Assembly: GCF_000018365.1 (NCBI RefSeq)
Contig: NC_011529.1
Span: forward strand, 682,001 to 746,000
Length of the DNA: 64,000 bases
Direction: 5' to 3'
From: Thermococcus onnurineus NA1
Lineage (GTDB): Archaea; Methanobacteriota_B; Thermococci; Thermococcales; Thermococcaceae
Under the pieces are notes generated by a model. It had not been told where the DNA came from, did not search any database, and worked only from the letters and a program-made list of their open reading frames with translations. Shown here piece by piece: positions 37,961-46,607 of the stretch; the first letter of the stretch is position 1, and the number at the start of each line of letters is the position of its first letter. Made by a program: the position numbers and the translations under genes.

Positions 37961-39769
37961 ATGTGCGGCATAATCGGATACATAGGCGAAAGATCTGCCT
38001 GTCAGGTTATTGTTAAGGGGCTCAAACGCCTCGAATACAGAGGTTACGATTCTGTTGGGATAGTCACCGAGGAAAACGGTAAGCTTCACATTAAGAAAGG
38101 TGCCGGGAGGATAGACGAGCTCGCTGAAAAGCTCGGCCTTCTTGAGATGCCCGGAAAAAGGGGCATAGGCCACACCCGCTGGGCGACTCATGGTGTTCCG
38201 AACGACGTTAACGCTCATCCACAGACCGACTGCTCGGGCAAAATCGCCCTCGTCCACAACGGCATAATCGAGAACTACGGCGAGATAAAAGAGGAGCTCT
38301 TGGCAAAGGGGCACCGCTTTGAGAGCGACACCGACACCGAGGTCATCGCTCACCTCATCGAAGAGGAGCTTAAGTCGAGCGAGAGCTTTGAAGAAGCCAT
38401 GAGAAAAGCCCTGCTCAAGCTCAAGGGCTCTTTCGCTCTGGGGATAATCTACACGGAAGAGCCGGACAGGCTCTACTTCGTGAGGAACGAGAGCCCGCTC
38501 GTTTTGGGCATAGGTGAGGGAGAGAACTTCGCAGCAAGCGACGTGCCTGCGTTTTTGGAGTACACCAACAGGGCCGTTTTCCTTGACGATGGGGAATACG
38601 CAGTGATAACGAAGGACTCCCACGTCGTTAAAAAGCTCTCGACCGGTGAAGTCATTGACAAGCCAGTCTACGAGGTAGAGTGGACGCTCGAGATGGCCGA
38701 GAAGGCCGGTTATCCACACTTCATGCTCAAGGAGATATACGAACAGCCGAGGGCGATAAGGGATGCAATCCACGGCAACGCTGGAGTTATAGAGGATGTC
38801 GCCAAGGAGATAGCGAAGTACGATAAAATCTTCTTCGTTGCAATGGGAACCTCTTACCATGCCGCTCTGGTCGGGAAATACCTCCTCCAGCGCCTGGCGA
38901 AGAAGGTTCCAATCGTTGAAGAGGCCAGCGAATTCCGCTATGAAATGGAAGACCTGATAGACGAGAACACCCTGGTCATAGCCATCACCCAGAGCGGCGA
39001 GACTGCAGACACTTTAGCGGCAATGAAGCTGGCAAAAGCTAGGGGCGCAAAAGTCCTTGCCATAGTCAACGTTGTCGGCAGCATGGCAACCAGAATAGCG
39101 GATTTAACCCTCTACACCCACGCGGGGCCGGAGATAGGCGTAGCCGCGACGAAAACCTACACCACCCAGCTTACCGTTCTTACCATGCTCGCCACAGCCC
39201 TCGCAAGGGTTCTTGGAACCGCCAGCGAGGAATACCTGAACGAGCTTGAGAGCAAGCTGAAAGAAGTTCCAGAACTGGTTGAGAAAGTTCTCAAGCACGA
39301 CGGCGCACTCAGGGAGCTCGCCGAAGAACTTAAGGAAAAGAGGGACTTCTTCTACATCGGAAGGAGCATAGGCGTCCCCACCGCCCTGGAAGGAGCTCTC
39401 AAGCTCAAGGAGATAAGCTACATCCATGCCGAGGGACTGAGCGCGGGTGAGCTGAAGCACGGCCCGCTGGCACTGCTTGAGAACGGGGTCCCAGTGGTTG
39501 CAATCGCCCCCAGTGGAAAGACCTTTGACAAGATGGTGTCAAACATAGAGGAATCGAAGGCGAGGGGCGCATACATAATAGCCCTAGGCGATAATGAGAG
39601 TCTTAAGAGAGTCTCGGACGTTCTCATAGAGATGCCTCCAATGGACGAGCTGCTTACCCCCATAGTTTACGTCGTCCCGCTCCAGATCCTTGCATATCAT
39701 CTCGCCGTCCTCAGGGGCAACGACCCCGACAAGCCGAGGAATTTGGCCAAGTCAGTTACCGTTGAATGA
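37961..39769 (+). CDS. glmS: Glucosamine--fructose-6-phosphate aminotransferase (isomerising)
   Basis: 602 aa. Met is followed by the nucleophile Cys ([16 protein letters not shown]). The glutaminase domain ([30 protein letters not shown]) is followed by two SIS sugar-isomerase domains ([52 protein letters not shown]). It ends [12 protein letters not shown] as usual. It makes glucosamine-6-phosphate for UDP-GlcNAc and N-glycans. GGGTGGAAAG precedes the ATG. AglB follows after 10 nt. Confidence 0.97.
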   Translation: MCGIIGYIGERSACQVIVKGLKRLEYRGYDSVGIVTEENGKLHIKKGAGRIDELAEKLGLLEMPGKRGIGHTRWATHGVPNDVNAHPQTDCSGKIALVHNGIIENYGEIKEELLAKGHRFESDTDTEVIAHLIEEELKSSESFEEAMRKALLKLKGSFALGIIYTEEPDRLYFVRNESPLVLGIGEGENFAASDVPAFLEYTNRAVFLDDGEYAVITKDSHVVKKLSTGEVIDKPVYEVEWTLEMAEKAGYPHFMLKEIYEQPRAIRDAIHGNAGVIEDVAKEIAKYDKIFFVAMGTSYHAALVGKYLLQRLAKKVPIVEEASEFRYEMEDLIDENTLVIAITQSGETADTLAAMKLAKARGAKVLAIVNVVGSMATRIADLTLYTHAGPEIGVAATKTYTTQLTVLTMLATALARVLGTASEEYLNELESKLKEVPELVEKVLKHDGALRELAEELKEKRDFFYIGRSIGVPTALEGALKLKEISYIHAEGLSAGELKHGPLALLENGVPVVAIAPSGKTFDKMVSNIEESKARGAYIIALGDNESLKRVSDVLIEMPPMDELLTPIVYVVPLQILAYHLAVLRGNDPDKPRNLAKSVTVE

Positions 39770-39779
39770 GGTGGTTTGA

Positions 39780-42644
39780 ATGGTGAAAACCGACGTTAAG
39801 GAAAAACGAAAGAAAAAGGAGGAGAAATCCTCCCTTCCCGAGTACTATCAGAAGTTCAAGGCCTACGGGCTTCCGCTGATAGTCCTCCTACTGGCGTACA
39901 TCGGTTTCAAGATAAGGGCCGTTACGTCCAACTACAAGACCTTCCTCGATCCGGACACCTTCTACCACTACGAGCTCTACAAGCTGGCCATCCAGGAGTG
40001 GCTCCCCAAGTACTTCCCACTGGCCAATCCTCCCACTGGGCTCAAGATAAGCGAATCTCTCGGCCTCTACGCGGTGCAGGCCTTCTTCTACAAGCTGGTT
40101 AGTCCGCTCGGCTACGACGTCATGGATGCCTTCAAGCTCTGGCCACCGTTCGTTGGAGCAATGACCATCATAGCGGTCTATCTCCTCGGAAGAAAGCTCC
40201 ACTCCAACTGGGCGGGCGTCTGGGCGGCGGCGTTCATGATGTTCTCCTACGCCAACTTCAGCAAGACCTACTCGGGCAACAACCGTGGTGAAGGTCCGTT
40301 CATGATGTTCTTCCTCTACGCCGTGCTGCTGCTCATAATGTACCTCGACGAAAAAGAGTGGAACTGGAAGAAAATCCTCTCAGGGGTGCTCTTCCTGATA
40401 ACCAGCGTCCTCTACATGGGCGTCTGGCTCGGAAGCCAGTTCGGTGTCGGAATACTCCTCCTCTTCGCGGCAGCGCACACGATAATCCTCTTCGTATTCG
40501 GAAAGATTGAAGAGCTCAAGCGCTTTGTTAAAGAATTTTACCCGATCTACGCGCTGTCACTACTCATCGGAATAGCACTGTACCCGACGGGCTTCGTCAG
40601 AATAAGGGGCTTCCTCATATTCTCCCTTCAGGCATTCATCGGGCTTTCCGTGCTCGTTGCAATAATGCTGTATGGTGAGCGGGTCGGGCTTAGCTACTCC
40701 GACAGAAAGCACCGCTTTGGAACCGTTCTCGCGATCGGCCTGGTTGGCTTTCTCGGCGCCTACCTCTACCTCGGTCCTGACCTGTTGAAGTACATGGGCG
40801 CCGCGTACCAGTCCAACCCGCTCTACCAGACTGTTGCTGAACTTGCAAAGACTAACTGGAAGACAATAGCCGGCTACTACAGTGTCAAGACCAAAGACGG
40901 AATTATCTTCCTGCTCTCACTTGCTGGTTTCATCATAGTGCTTGTCAGGTTCATCAGAAAGCTCCTCAAAAGCGACCTCACCGGTTATAAGGAAGTCTTC
41001 CTCGTGACCTACTACATTGGCTCGGTTTACCTGCTCCTCATGGCGGTTAGATTCGTGTTCCAGGCCTCGGGCGCTATACTCCTCTTGGCTGGCGTTGCAA
41101 TTGGAGAGGTGTTCCTGTTTGTTGAAAACATGAAAGATAGCATCAGCACTAAGGCCCTCTACGCGATGCTCCTCATTCTCCTGTTCCTGCCGCTCCCAAT
41201 CATAGGTGCCCAGTATATGAACAACGTGGCCATCAACACATCAAAGGCCCAGGGCTCAGTCCCGGCCGACTGGGTGAACACACTCACCTGGCTCAGGGAG
41301 AACAGCCACCCGCTTGACAGTGCCACCAGCTGGTGGGACTACGGCTACTGGATCGAGTCAAGCCTCCTCAGCAACAGGCGCTCCGCCACCGACGGTGGTC
41401 ACGCCTACGACAGGCGCTACATAGTTGCGGACTTCTTCGCCCACTACGGCAACGAGAGCGAGCAGGACTTCGAGGCCTGGGAGCTCAACTACATGATAGT
41501 CTGGCAGCAGGACATCTACAAGTTCAACGCCATAAGCTACCTTGGTGGAGCAATAACCTATGGCGAGTACAAGAACAACCCGATGTTCCAGCTGATATAC
41601 CCGCAGTACATTCAGTACGTCAACGAGAGCGGCAAAACCGTCGTCTATATCAACACAGGCCAGTACGCCTATCAGCCGGTGATGACCATTGACCTCACCA
41701 AGGGACAGGTCATACAGGGCAGGGGAGACATACCCTACGTTCTCTACGTCTTCCAGGGCTACGGCCTGCTCGCGTACCAGAGCATAGCCTTCAGCAACTT
41801 CGTGCGCTTGGCGTTCCACATACCCTACTCATTCGAGCCGTGGGATGCCCAGATGCTCTTCGCCAACTTCAAGCCGGTATACACCAACGGCGGAGTTTCG
41901 ACCTACGAGTTCAGGCCCTTCGCAGTTTACAGGATTGACAAGTACGAGAACGGCACATGGAAGGCATTCTACAGCACGACCGCCGGCGGTAAGCTTCCAC
42001 TCGGCGAGCAGAAGCTCAGACTCTGGATTTCAGCATTCGGCAGGGACGTTAAGGACGCGACCCTCGTCTTCGAGGCCTACAACGGAACCGAGCTCATCAA
42101 GAGGGAGGTTCTGGCAGAGAACCTCAACATCAACCACCTCAACGAGACCCCCGTTGAGGTCAGCCTGATGATACCGAACGCGACCAAGTACCGCTTCGTC
42201 CTCATCCAGGACGGCCCGGTGGGAGTGCTCAACGGCGAGCCGAAGGTCGATGGAAAGATCGTTAACCCAAGCTACATCCTTGATGAGGGCCAGAGCGGCC
42301 AGCTTGAGCTCATAGCAGCATTCAGGCAGGAATACACCGTTGACCTCTACCTCAGGGCGAGCATAGTCTACTACATAGCCCCCAACGGCAAGGACATAAA
42401 CAAGCCGAACTTCCGTCTAGAGCCACACATGGACATCATAACCTACGTCCCCGTCAAGGAGGGTATAAGTGTCAAGGAGGGTAACAACACGATAGTTGCC
42501 CAGGCCAGTATGCCCGAAAACGTCTTCGAGAGCTACATCCAGGAGCTCTACAAGAAGTACGGCGAGGACAAGGTTGTCATCGTCAAGAAGAGGATAGAGC
42601 CAGTGTTCATTACAAAGAAGGAGTACGTGATTTGGGAGGGTTAA
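39780..42644 (+). CDS. aglB: Archaeal oligosaccharyltransferase AglB (STT3)
   Basis: 954 aa. The basic cytosolic N-terminus is followed by about 13 membrane helices to near residue 490 and a large extracellular domain. The first acidic motif is in FLDPDTFYHYE (near residue 58) and the hallmark WWDYGYW lies at about residue 518. The C-terminal domain has many Asn-X-Ser/Thr sequons. It transfers the dolichol-linked glycan to Asn of exported proteins. It is cotranscribed with glmS. Confidence 0.95.
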   Translation: MVKTDVKEKRKKKEEKSSLPEYYQKFKAYGLPLIVLLLAYIGFKIRAVTSNYKTFLDPDTFYHYELYKLAIQEWLPKYFPLANPPTGLKISESLGLYAVQAFFYKLVSPLGYDVMDAFKLWPPFVGAMTIIAVYLLGRKLHSNWAGVWAAAFMMFSYANFSKTYSGNNRGEGPFMMFFLYAVLLLIMYLDEKEWNWKKILSGVLFLITSVLYMGVWLGSQFGVGILLLFAAAHTIILFVFGKIEELKRFVKEFYPIYALSLLIGIALYPTGFVRIRGFLIFSLQAFIGLSVLVAIMLYGERVGLSYSDRKHRFGTVLAIGLVGFLGAYLYLGPDLLKYMGAAYQSNPLYQTVAELAKTNWKTIAGYYSVKTKDGIIFLLSLAGFIIVLVRFIRKLLKSDLTGYKEVFLVTYYIGSVYLLLMAVRFVFQASGAILLLAGVAIGEVFLFVENMKDSISTKALYAMLLILLFLPLPIIGAQYMNNVAINTSKAQGSVPADWVNTLTWLRENSHPLDSATSWWDYGYWIESSLLSNRRSATDGGHAYDRRYIVADFFAHYGNESEQDFEAWELNYMIVWQQDIYKFNAISYLGGAITYGEYKNNPMFQLIYPQYIQYVNESGKTVVYINTGQYAYQPVMTIDLTKGQVIQGRGDIPYVLYVFQGYGLLAYQSIAFSNFVRLAFHIPYSFEPWDAQMLFANFKPVYTNGGVSTYEFRPFAVYRIDKYENGTWKAFYSTTAGGKLPLGEQKLRLWISAFGRDVKDATLVFEAYNGTELIKREVLAENLNINHLNETPVEVSLMIPNATKYRFVLIQDGPVGVLNGEPKVDGKIVNPSYILDEGQSGQLELIAAFRQEYTVDLYLRASIVYYIAPNGKDINKPNFRLEPHMDIITYVPVKEGISVKEGNNTIVAQASMPENVFESYIQELYKKYGEDKVVIVKKRIEPVFITKKEYVIWEG

Positions 42645-43048
42645 TCCCTCACTATTTTTACATCCTCCAGCTTTTTCAGCCCTCCTTTTTCCACCGTTCT
42701 TACAACGCCAGGAACAAAGCCGTTTTTTGGTCTCAGAAGAATGGCCTCGACCTCGGTAAAGCCGAGCTTCTTAAGGGCAAACGCCCTGTGGTGGCCATCG
42801 AGCACGTAGTATTTCCCGCCGTATGGTATGACCACTATAGGCGCGTCGTAGCCGTGCTTTATCTCCTGAAGGACGACCAGCAGCTTGGCCTCGCTGAGCT
42901 CCCTCTGGGTGGGAACAACCTGCTCCAGCGGAATAAAGGCCCTTTCAAGCTCAAACTCGATGCCGTAGATGGCTTTGTACTCGTCCTTTATGCGCTCGGC
43001 GCGCCTGAAGGCCTCCTCCCTCGTTATGAGCTTTGCCCTCTCAAGACT
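42641..43048 (-). CDS. ParB/Srx-like nuclease-domain protein with no canonical start codon
   Basis: The frame ends at 42641 and stays open to a TAA at 43049-43051. The readable product is about 135 aa: ERAKLITREEAFRRAERI, YGIEFELERAFIPLEQVVPT, then the ParB/sulfiredoxin core GYDAPIVVIPYGGKYYVLDG and HHRAFALKKLGF. The first GTG (42835) would leave only the last 64 aa, and no ATG, GTG or TTG lies upstream in frame. A TTG at 43042-43044, one base out of frame and behind AGGGGAG, suggests a single-base deletion, a sequencing error or a rare start. It follows the methyltransferase gene. Confidence 0.7.
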   Translation of the reverse strand, partial: SLERAKLITREEAFRRAERIKDEYKAIYGIEFELERAFIPLEQVVPTQRELSEAKLLVVLQEIKHGYDAPIVVIPYGGKYYVLDGHHRAFALKKLGFTEVEAILLRPKNGFVPGVVRTVEKGGLKKLEDVKIVRD

Positions 43049-43712
43049 TTACTCCCCTGACGGCTATGAAGGCGGCGAGGTTTCTGCACTTCCTGTGGCA
43101 TTTTTTGTCAATCCTTTCGGCCACGTCTAAGAAGGGCCAGAAGGAGGGAAAAAAGATAACCCCCGCACTCTCGACCTCAGTAAAGCCTCCGTTCTTCAGG
43201 AGAAGTTCAAGCTCCCTGGGGGTGTAGAACCTGGCATAGCGGTAGGCCGTCTCGACGAAGAGGCTCTTTAGGCGCTTGAAGAAGAACCACGGGCTCCTCC
43301 CGTTCATAGTGCCGATGAGAACTTCACCGCCGGGCTTGAGGACGCGGTGGATCTCGGCGATTACCTTTTCCGGCTCGTGGATAAACTCAAACATGGTCAC
43401 GCTCAGCACGAGGTCAAAGCTCTCGTCCGGAAAGGGCAGACTATAGGCGTCGCCTTTGATGCAGTTGAGGCCCTTCGCCATGGCTATCTCAAGCATCCCC
43501 TCGCTCGCGTCGAGGCCGATAACATCGAAGCCGCGCCTTTTGAGCTCGAGAGTGTAGTTTCCGGTGCCGCAGCCTAAATCGAGGGCCTTGCCCGATTTCG
43601 TTTGGAGCATGGAGAAGACTAACCACTTCTCGGTTCTGTCTACGTACTGACCGGTTTTCGTCCGGTACCAGTCGTCGTAGCGCCCGGCAATTCTGTTGAA
43701 GTACTCGGCCAT
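43041..43712 (-). CDS. Class I SAM-dependent methyltransferase (Methyltransf_11 type)
   Basis: 223 aa. AEYFNRIAGRYDDWYRTKTGQ, motif I LDLGCGTGNYTLELKRRG, VIGLDASEGMLEIA, FPDESFDLVLSVTMFEFI, LKPGGEVLIGTMN. The C-terminus carries RIDKKCHRKCRNLA, an extra pair of Cys. This is a small-molecule or quinone/lipid-type methyltransferase; the substrate is unknown. Its ATG follows the thiamine-binding gene directly. Confidence 0.85.
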   Translation of the reverse strand: MAEYFNRIAGRYDDWYRTKTGQYVDRTEKWLVFSMLQTKSGKALDLGCGTGNYTLELKRRGFDVIGLDASEGMLEIAMAKGLNCIKGDAYSLPFPDESFDLVLSVTMFEFIHEPEKVIAEIHRVLKPGGEVLIGTMNGRSPWFFFKRLKSLFVETAYRYARFYTPRELELLLKNGGFTEVESAGVIFFPSFWPFLDVAERIDKKCHRKCRNLAAFIAVRGVKS

Positions 43713-43994
43713 TCAGACACCCATCTTGCTCTCTATGGTGAGAGGTTTATCAACGCGGTCGTCTATCTTGAGGCTTATGACGATGCGCTTTGCCCCCGCT
43801 TTTAGGATAGCATCATGGCAGGCCTTGACAAGCTCGAGGATTTCCTCTACGGAACCTTCAACCACAGTTCCCATCGGGCAGACCTGGTACTTTAGGCCAC
43901 TCGCCTTTATGACTTCGATAACGGGTTCGAGGTACTTGCCCACACTCGGGCTTTCTGTTCCAAGGGGAAAAAGACAAAGCTCCGCTACTGCCAT
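43713..43994 (-). CDS. MTH1187-type thiamine-binding protein
   Basis: 93 aa: AVAELCLFPLGTESPSVGKY, QVCPMGTVVEGSVEEILELV, KRIVISLKIDDRVDKPLTIE. It matches the MTH1187/YkoF-like ferredoxin-fold family that binds thiamine or hydroxymethylpyrimidine. Its start overlaps the stop of the MoaD-like gene (TGATG). Confidence 0.85.
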   Translation of the reverse strand: MAVAELCLFPLGTESPSVGKYLEPVIEVIKASGLKYQVCPMGTVVEGSVEEILELVKACHDAILKAGAKRIVISLKIDDRVDKPLTIESKMGV

Positions 43995-44278
43995 CAGCCG
44001 CCCCCCGCGGGCGGGAAGATGTGCACCTCGTCATCGTCCTTCAGCTCGGTGTCGAGGCCTTTAAGGTGCAGGACGTTGTGGCCGTTCACGAGGATCATTC
44101 CGTCTATGGCCTTTCCTGCCTCCTTGACGCGGGGGCTTTCGAGGAGCTCCCTCTTTATTTCTGGACTATAGTGTTTGGCTAGATAATCAATAAGCTCCCC
44201 AACAGTCTTTATGTCGTGAACCTCTATCTCCTTCCTTCCGATGAGTTCACGAAATGTCGCATAGAACTTGACCTTCAT
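43994..44278 (-). CDS. MoaD/ThiS ubiquitin-like sulfur carrier (second copy)
   Basis: 94 aa: VKFYATFRELIGRKEIEVHD, ILVNGHNVLHLKGLDTELKD, DDEVHIFPPAGGG. It is a beta-grasp fold with Gly-Gly at the end, ready for thiocarboxylation or protein conjugation (SAMP-like use in archaea). It is distinct from the copy beside FOR at 17287. Translationally coupled to the thiamine-binding gene. Confidence 0.87.
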   Translation of the reverse strand: MKVKFYATFRELIGRKEIEVHDIKTVGELIDYLAKHYSPEIKRELLESPRVKEAGKAIDGMILVNGHNVLHLKGLDTELKDDDEVHIFPPAGGG

Positions 44279-44319
44279 AAGACCACCTAAAAAAGTTTGG
44301 AAGAAGAGGACTAAAAACT

Positions 44320-44994
44320 TTACTCGTTTTCTTTCCGTTTCTTTTCGCGGTTGTGTATGTAGTCGAGGAGTGGTCTTATCCTTTCCCAGACTTCGTTTAT
44401 ACTGCCGTGACCATCAACCCTAACGTAGATGCCCTGCTTCTTGTAGAACTTGATTATCGGCTCCATGTTCTTGACGTAGAGGTCATAGCGCTTCGCCACT
44501 ATTTCTGACCTGTCGTCCTCTCTCTGGATGAGCTGGGAGCCACATAGGTCACATTTACCGGGAACCTTTGGGGGTCTGTACCGAAGATGGTAAACGGCAC
44601 CGCACTTGGGACATATCCTTCTCCCAGAGATGCGCTCAACACTTTCCTCCTTAGAGATGAAAATCTCCATCGCCACGTCTATCCTTATGCCGTGGTCGTA
44701 TAGGTAGTTCTCAAGCGCGAGAACCTGCTCTGCCGTTCTGGGGTAGCCATCGATGATGAAGTTGTTCCTGTCGCGCCTTAAGCGAGAAATCACAAGGGTA
44801 TTGACGACGATGTCCGGAATGAGCTCCCCTTTTGCGAGATATTTCTTCAGCTCCTTCCCGAGCTCGCTTCCCTTTTCAATCTCCGCCCGTATCATGTCCC
44901 CTGAGGAGATATACGTCAGCCCATAGCGCTCCGTTATCGTCCTCGAGTGGGTTGATTTGCCGCTCCCAGGTGGTCCGAAGATCAGGATGTTCAT
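44320..44994 (-). CDS. adk: Adenylate kinase with zinc lid
   Basis: 224 aa: P-loop FGPPGSGKSTHSRTI, SSGDMIRAEI, FIIDGYPRTAEQ and a LID domain with CPKCGAVYH and CDLCGSQL, four Cys for structural zinc. It interconverts AMP, ADP and ATP. The C-terminus is very basic (HNREKKRKENE). Confidence 0.93.
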   Translation of the reverse strand: MNILIFGPPGSGKSTHSRTITERYGLTYISSGDMIRAEIEKGSELGKELKKYLAKGELIPDIVVNTLVISRLRRDRNNFIIDGYPRTAEQVLALENYLYDHGIRIDVAMEIFISKEESVERISGRRICPKCGAVYHLRYRPPKVPGKCDLCGSQLIQREDDRSEIVAKRYDLYVKNMEPIIKFYKKQGIYVRVDGHGSINEVWERIRPLLDYIHNREKKRKENE

Positions 44995-45049
44995 TTTCTC
45001 ACCGCTAGTTATTTATCTCCTGAGTGATAAAACAATTACGGTGGTGGCC

Positions 45050-45496
45050 ATGAAACTGAGCACAGGCTTTGTTCGGGCATCCGGCTACGCATACAAGGTA
45101 AGGCGCGTGCTATTTGCAATAACACGCGGGAGGGTGGAGCCAGAAGAAGTCGTTAGGGCCGCAGCGGAGCTCAACCAGTACGTCTTTGAAAAGCTCCAGG
45201 AGATGGGGGTGAACAAGGGAGACGTCGTGAGGATAAGCGTCCCATTCAGCATTGAGGGTGGAAAGATAAAGTGGCACTATGGGGGACTCAAAATAGAGGT
45301 CTACAAGAGGGAAGACGAAGCAAAGCTGGCCGAAGCTATGGAGGAAATCGAGGAGCGCGAGAGAGCCCTCGAAGAGCAGATAAAGGAGCTCGAGGAGCTC
45401 ACCCTTCAGCTCAGAGAGATGAGCGAGAAAATACTGGAGAAGCTGGAGGAGCTCAAGCAGGAGCACACATCTCTCAGGCTCAAGGCGGAGGAGTGA
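45050..45496 (+). CDS. DUF2258-like archaeal protein with C-terminal coiled coil
   Basis: 148 aa from ATG 45050 (GGTGGTGGCC). The N-terminal domain ([40 protein letters not shown]) is followed from about residue 85 by a long Glu/Leu/Lys-rich coiled coil. The family assignment is from memory of archaeal DUF2258 proteins. It probably oligomerises; its role is unknown. It is convergent with trmY and overlaps it by 17 nt. Confidence 0.7.
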   Translation: MKLSTGFVRASGYAYKVRRVLFAITRGRVEPEEVVRAAAELNQYVFEKLQEMGVNKGDVVRISVPFSIEGGKIKWHYGGLKIEVYKREDEAKLAEAMEEIEERERALEEQIKELEELTLQLREMSEKILEKLEELKQEHTSLRLKAEE

Positions 45497-46091
45497 TGGA
45501 ATCTAGAAAGATGTTGACGTAGGCCACGACATGGGAGGCAAGGTAGCTTTTCCTCCCGATGCTCACTTTTTCGGCTATCCCACTAAGGAAGGCCTCATCC
45601 TCCGGAGTTAATCCTTCATGGTCGCCGAGGACGAAGGCGACGTTCTGGGAGAAGTTCACCCTCTCGATGGGCCTGCCCTCCTCATGGAGGTAGTAGAGGG
45701 TCGCACCTTTCAGGGTTCTCCTTATGATGTCTTCAAAGGTTAGATTGCTCACATAAATCCCAGGGAGAACCTGGATCTCTTTGCTCGGCTCGCGGAGATT
45801 TTCCCCGACCTTCAGAGCTTTGATTATCAGCTTCGCCGTACTCAGCTCGTCTGGATTGAGTGTTTTAGGCTTCATCCCCTGCCCCTCAAACCTTATCGCC
45901 TTCGGCGGGTTCGGCGGGCCGTAGAGGCTCAGCCACACGCGGACGTTCTTTCTGAAGCCATGCGAGAGGAGAAAGGCAGAGTTAAGCACGCGGCAAAGGA
46001 GGTCTATCCTGCCGCTTGTCCCGGGAAGATCCTTGAGCTTGAAATCCGCTTTTGTATGTGCCTTGTTCGCCTTGATGATGAAGGTTCTCAT
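45480..46091 (-). CDS. trmY: tRNA pseudouridine-54 N1-methyltransferase TrmY
   Basis: 203 aa SPOUT methyltransferase: [73 protein letters not shown] (the knot region binding SAM). It makes m1-pseudouridine at position 54 of archaeal tRNA. Confidence 0.93.
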   Translation of the reverse strand: MRTFIIKANKAHTKADFKLKDLPGTSGRIDLLCRVLNSAFLLSHGFRKNVRVWLSLYGPPNPPKAIRFEGQGMKPKTLNPDELSTAKLIIKALKVGENLREPSKEIQVLPGIYVSNLTFEDIIRRTLKGATLYYLHEEGRPIERVNFSQNVAFVLGDHEGLTPEDEAFLSGIAEKVSIGRKSYLASHVVAYVNIFLDSITPPP

Positions 46092-46174
46092 GGTTGAGGA
46101 TTTGGACGGGAGCTTATAATCGTTGCCCGAAGGGTTTTCGGAGCAGATTCATACTGCGGCATCTTTGGCCCTCT

Positions 46175-46217
46175 CACTTCAACGTCCAGAGCTTTGGGAA
46201 AGCGGGACGGTGAAGTG
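46175..46217. other. Strong 43-nt stem-loop before the CRISPR leader
   Basis: CACTTCA pairs with TGAAGTG, then after an A/G mismatch CGTCC pairs with GGACG, then after a small internal loop (AGA/G) GCTTT pairs with AAAGC around a GGG loop: 17 bp in three helices. It lies between trmY and the CRISPR leader, outside any gene. No RNA family is recognised. Confidence 0.5.
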
Positions 46218-46439
46218 TTTGGAAGTCTTTAGTAACGCCTGGTAATTATCGGACTTTTTGTTACGATTTTCATCTTGGAATGTAACGAAATTTTTTCAGA
46301 GTGTTGAGAAGAGCATGATGCGACGGTCTCCAGCCTATTTTCTAAGGGAAACTGCTCTTTTTGACTGTTGCATGGTTTTGAAGCCTGGAAATTAATTTTT
46401 CTCTTTTCTTTGGGCTTTGGAAGTCTCGTAAACATTCTT

Positions 46440-46607
46440 GTTCACAGGATTTTTTAAGCTGTGCAGGCCTGAAATTCTTAGAGGAGGTTCTTGAAAGATC
46501 TCAATGAAAGAATCCCCATAGCGCTGAAACTACCCCTCCGCAGAAAAACTTATAAGATTTAAGGCATTTTATACCCCTATAAGACGAAATAAGGAAAAAA
46601 CTGCCCT
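46440..46607 (+). promoter_or_regulatory. CRISPR leader
   Basis: This is the AT-rich stretch immediately before the first repeat, with TATA-like AACTTATAAGATTTA (about 46548-46562) and CATTTTATACCCC, then a purine-rich run to the first repeat. The side is fixed by the degenerate repeat at the other end of the array. The whole 46092-46607 interval has no gene I can support; besides the hairpin at 46175 it is T-rich and probably untranslated. Confidence 0.75.

Noticed and set aside
37793-38860. Upstream part of a 420-codon minus-strand frame opposite glmS
   Set aside because: Only the last 64 codons (37598-37792) have an RBS and a sensible protein (TIP-like); the rest is antisense glmS.
46229-46435. 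68-codon minus-strand frame between trmY and the CRISPR leader
   Set aside because: No good RBS, odd composition, and it lies in AT-rich leader-side DNA; treated as non-coding.
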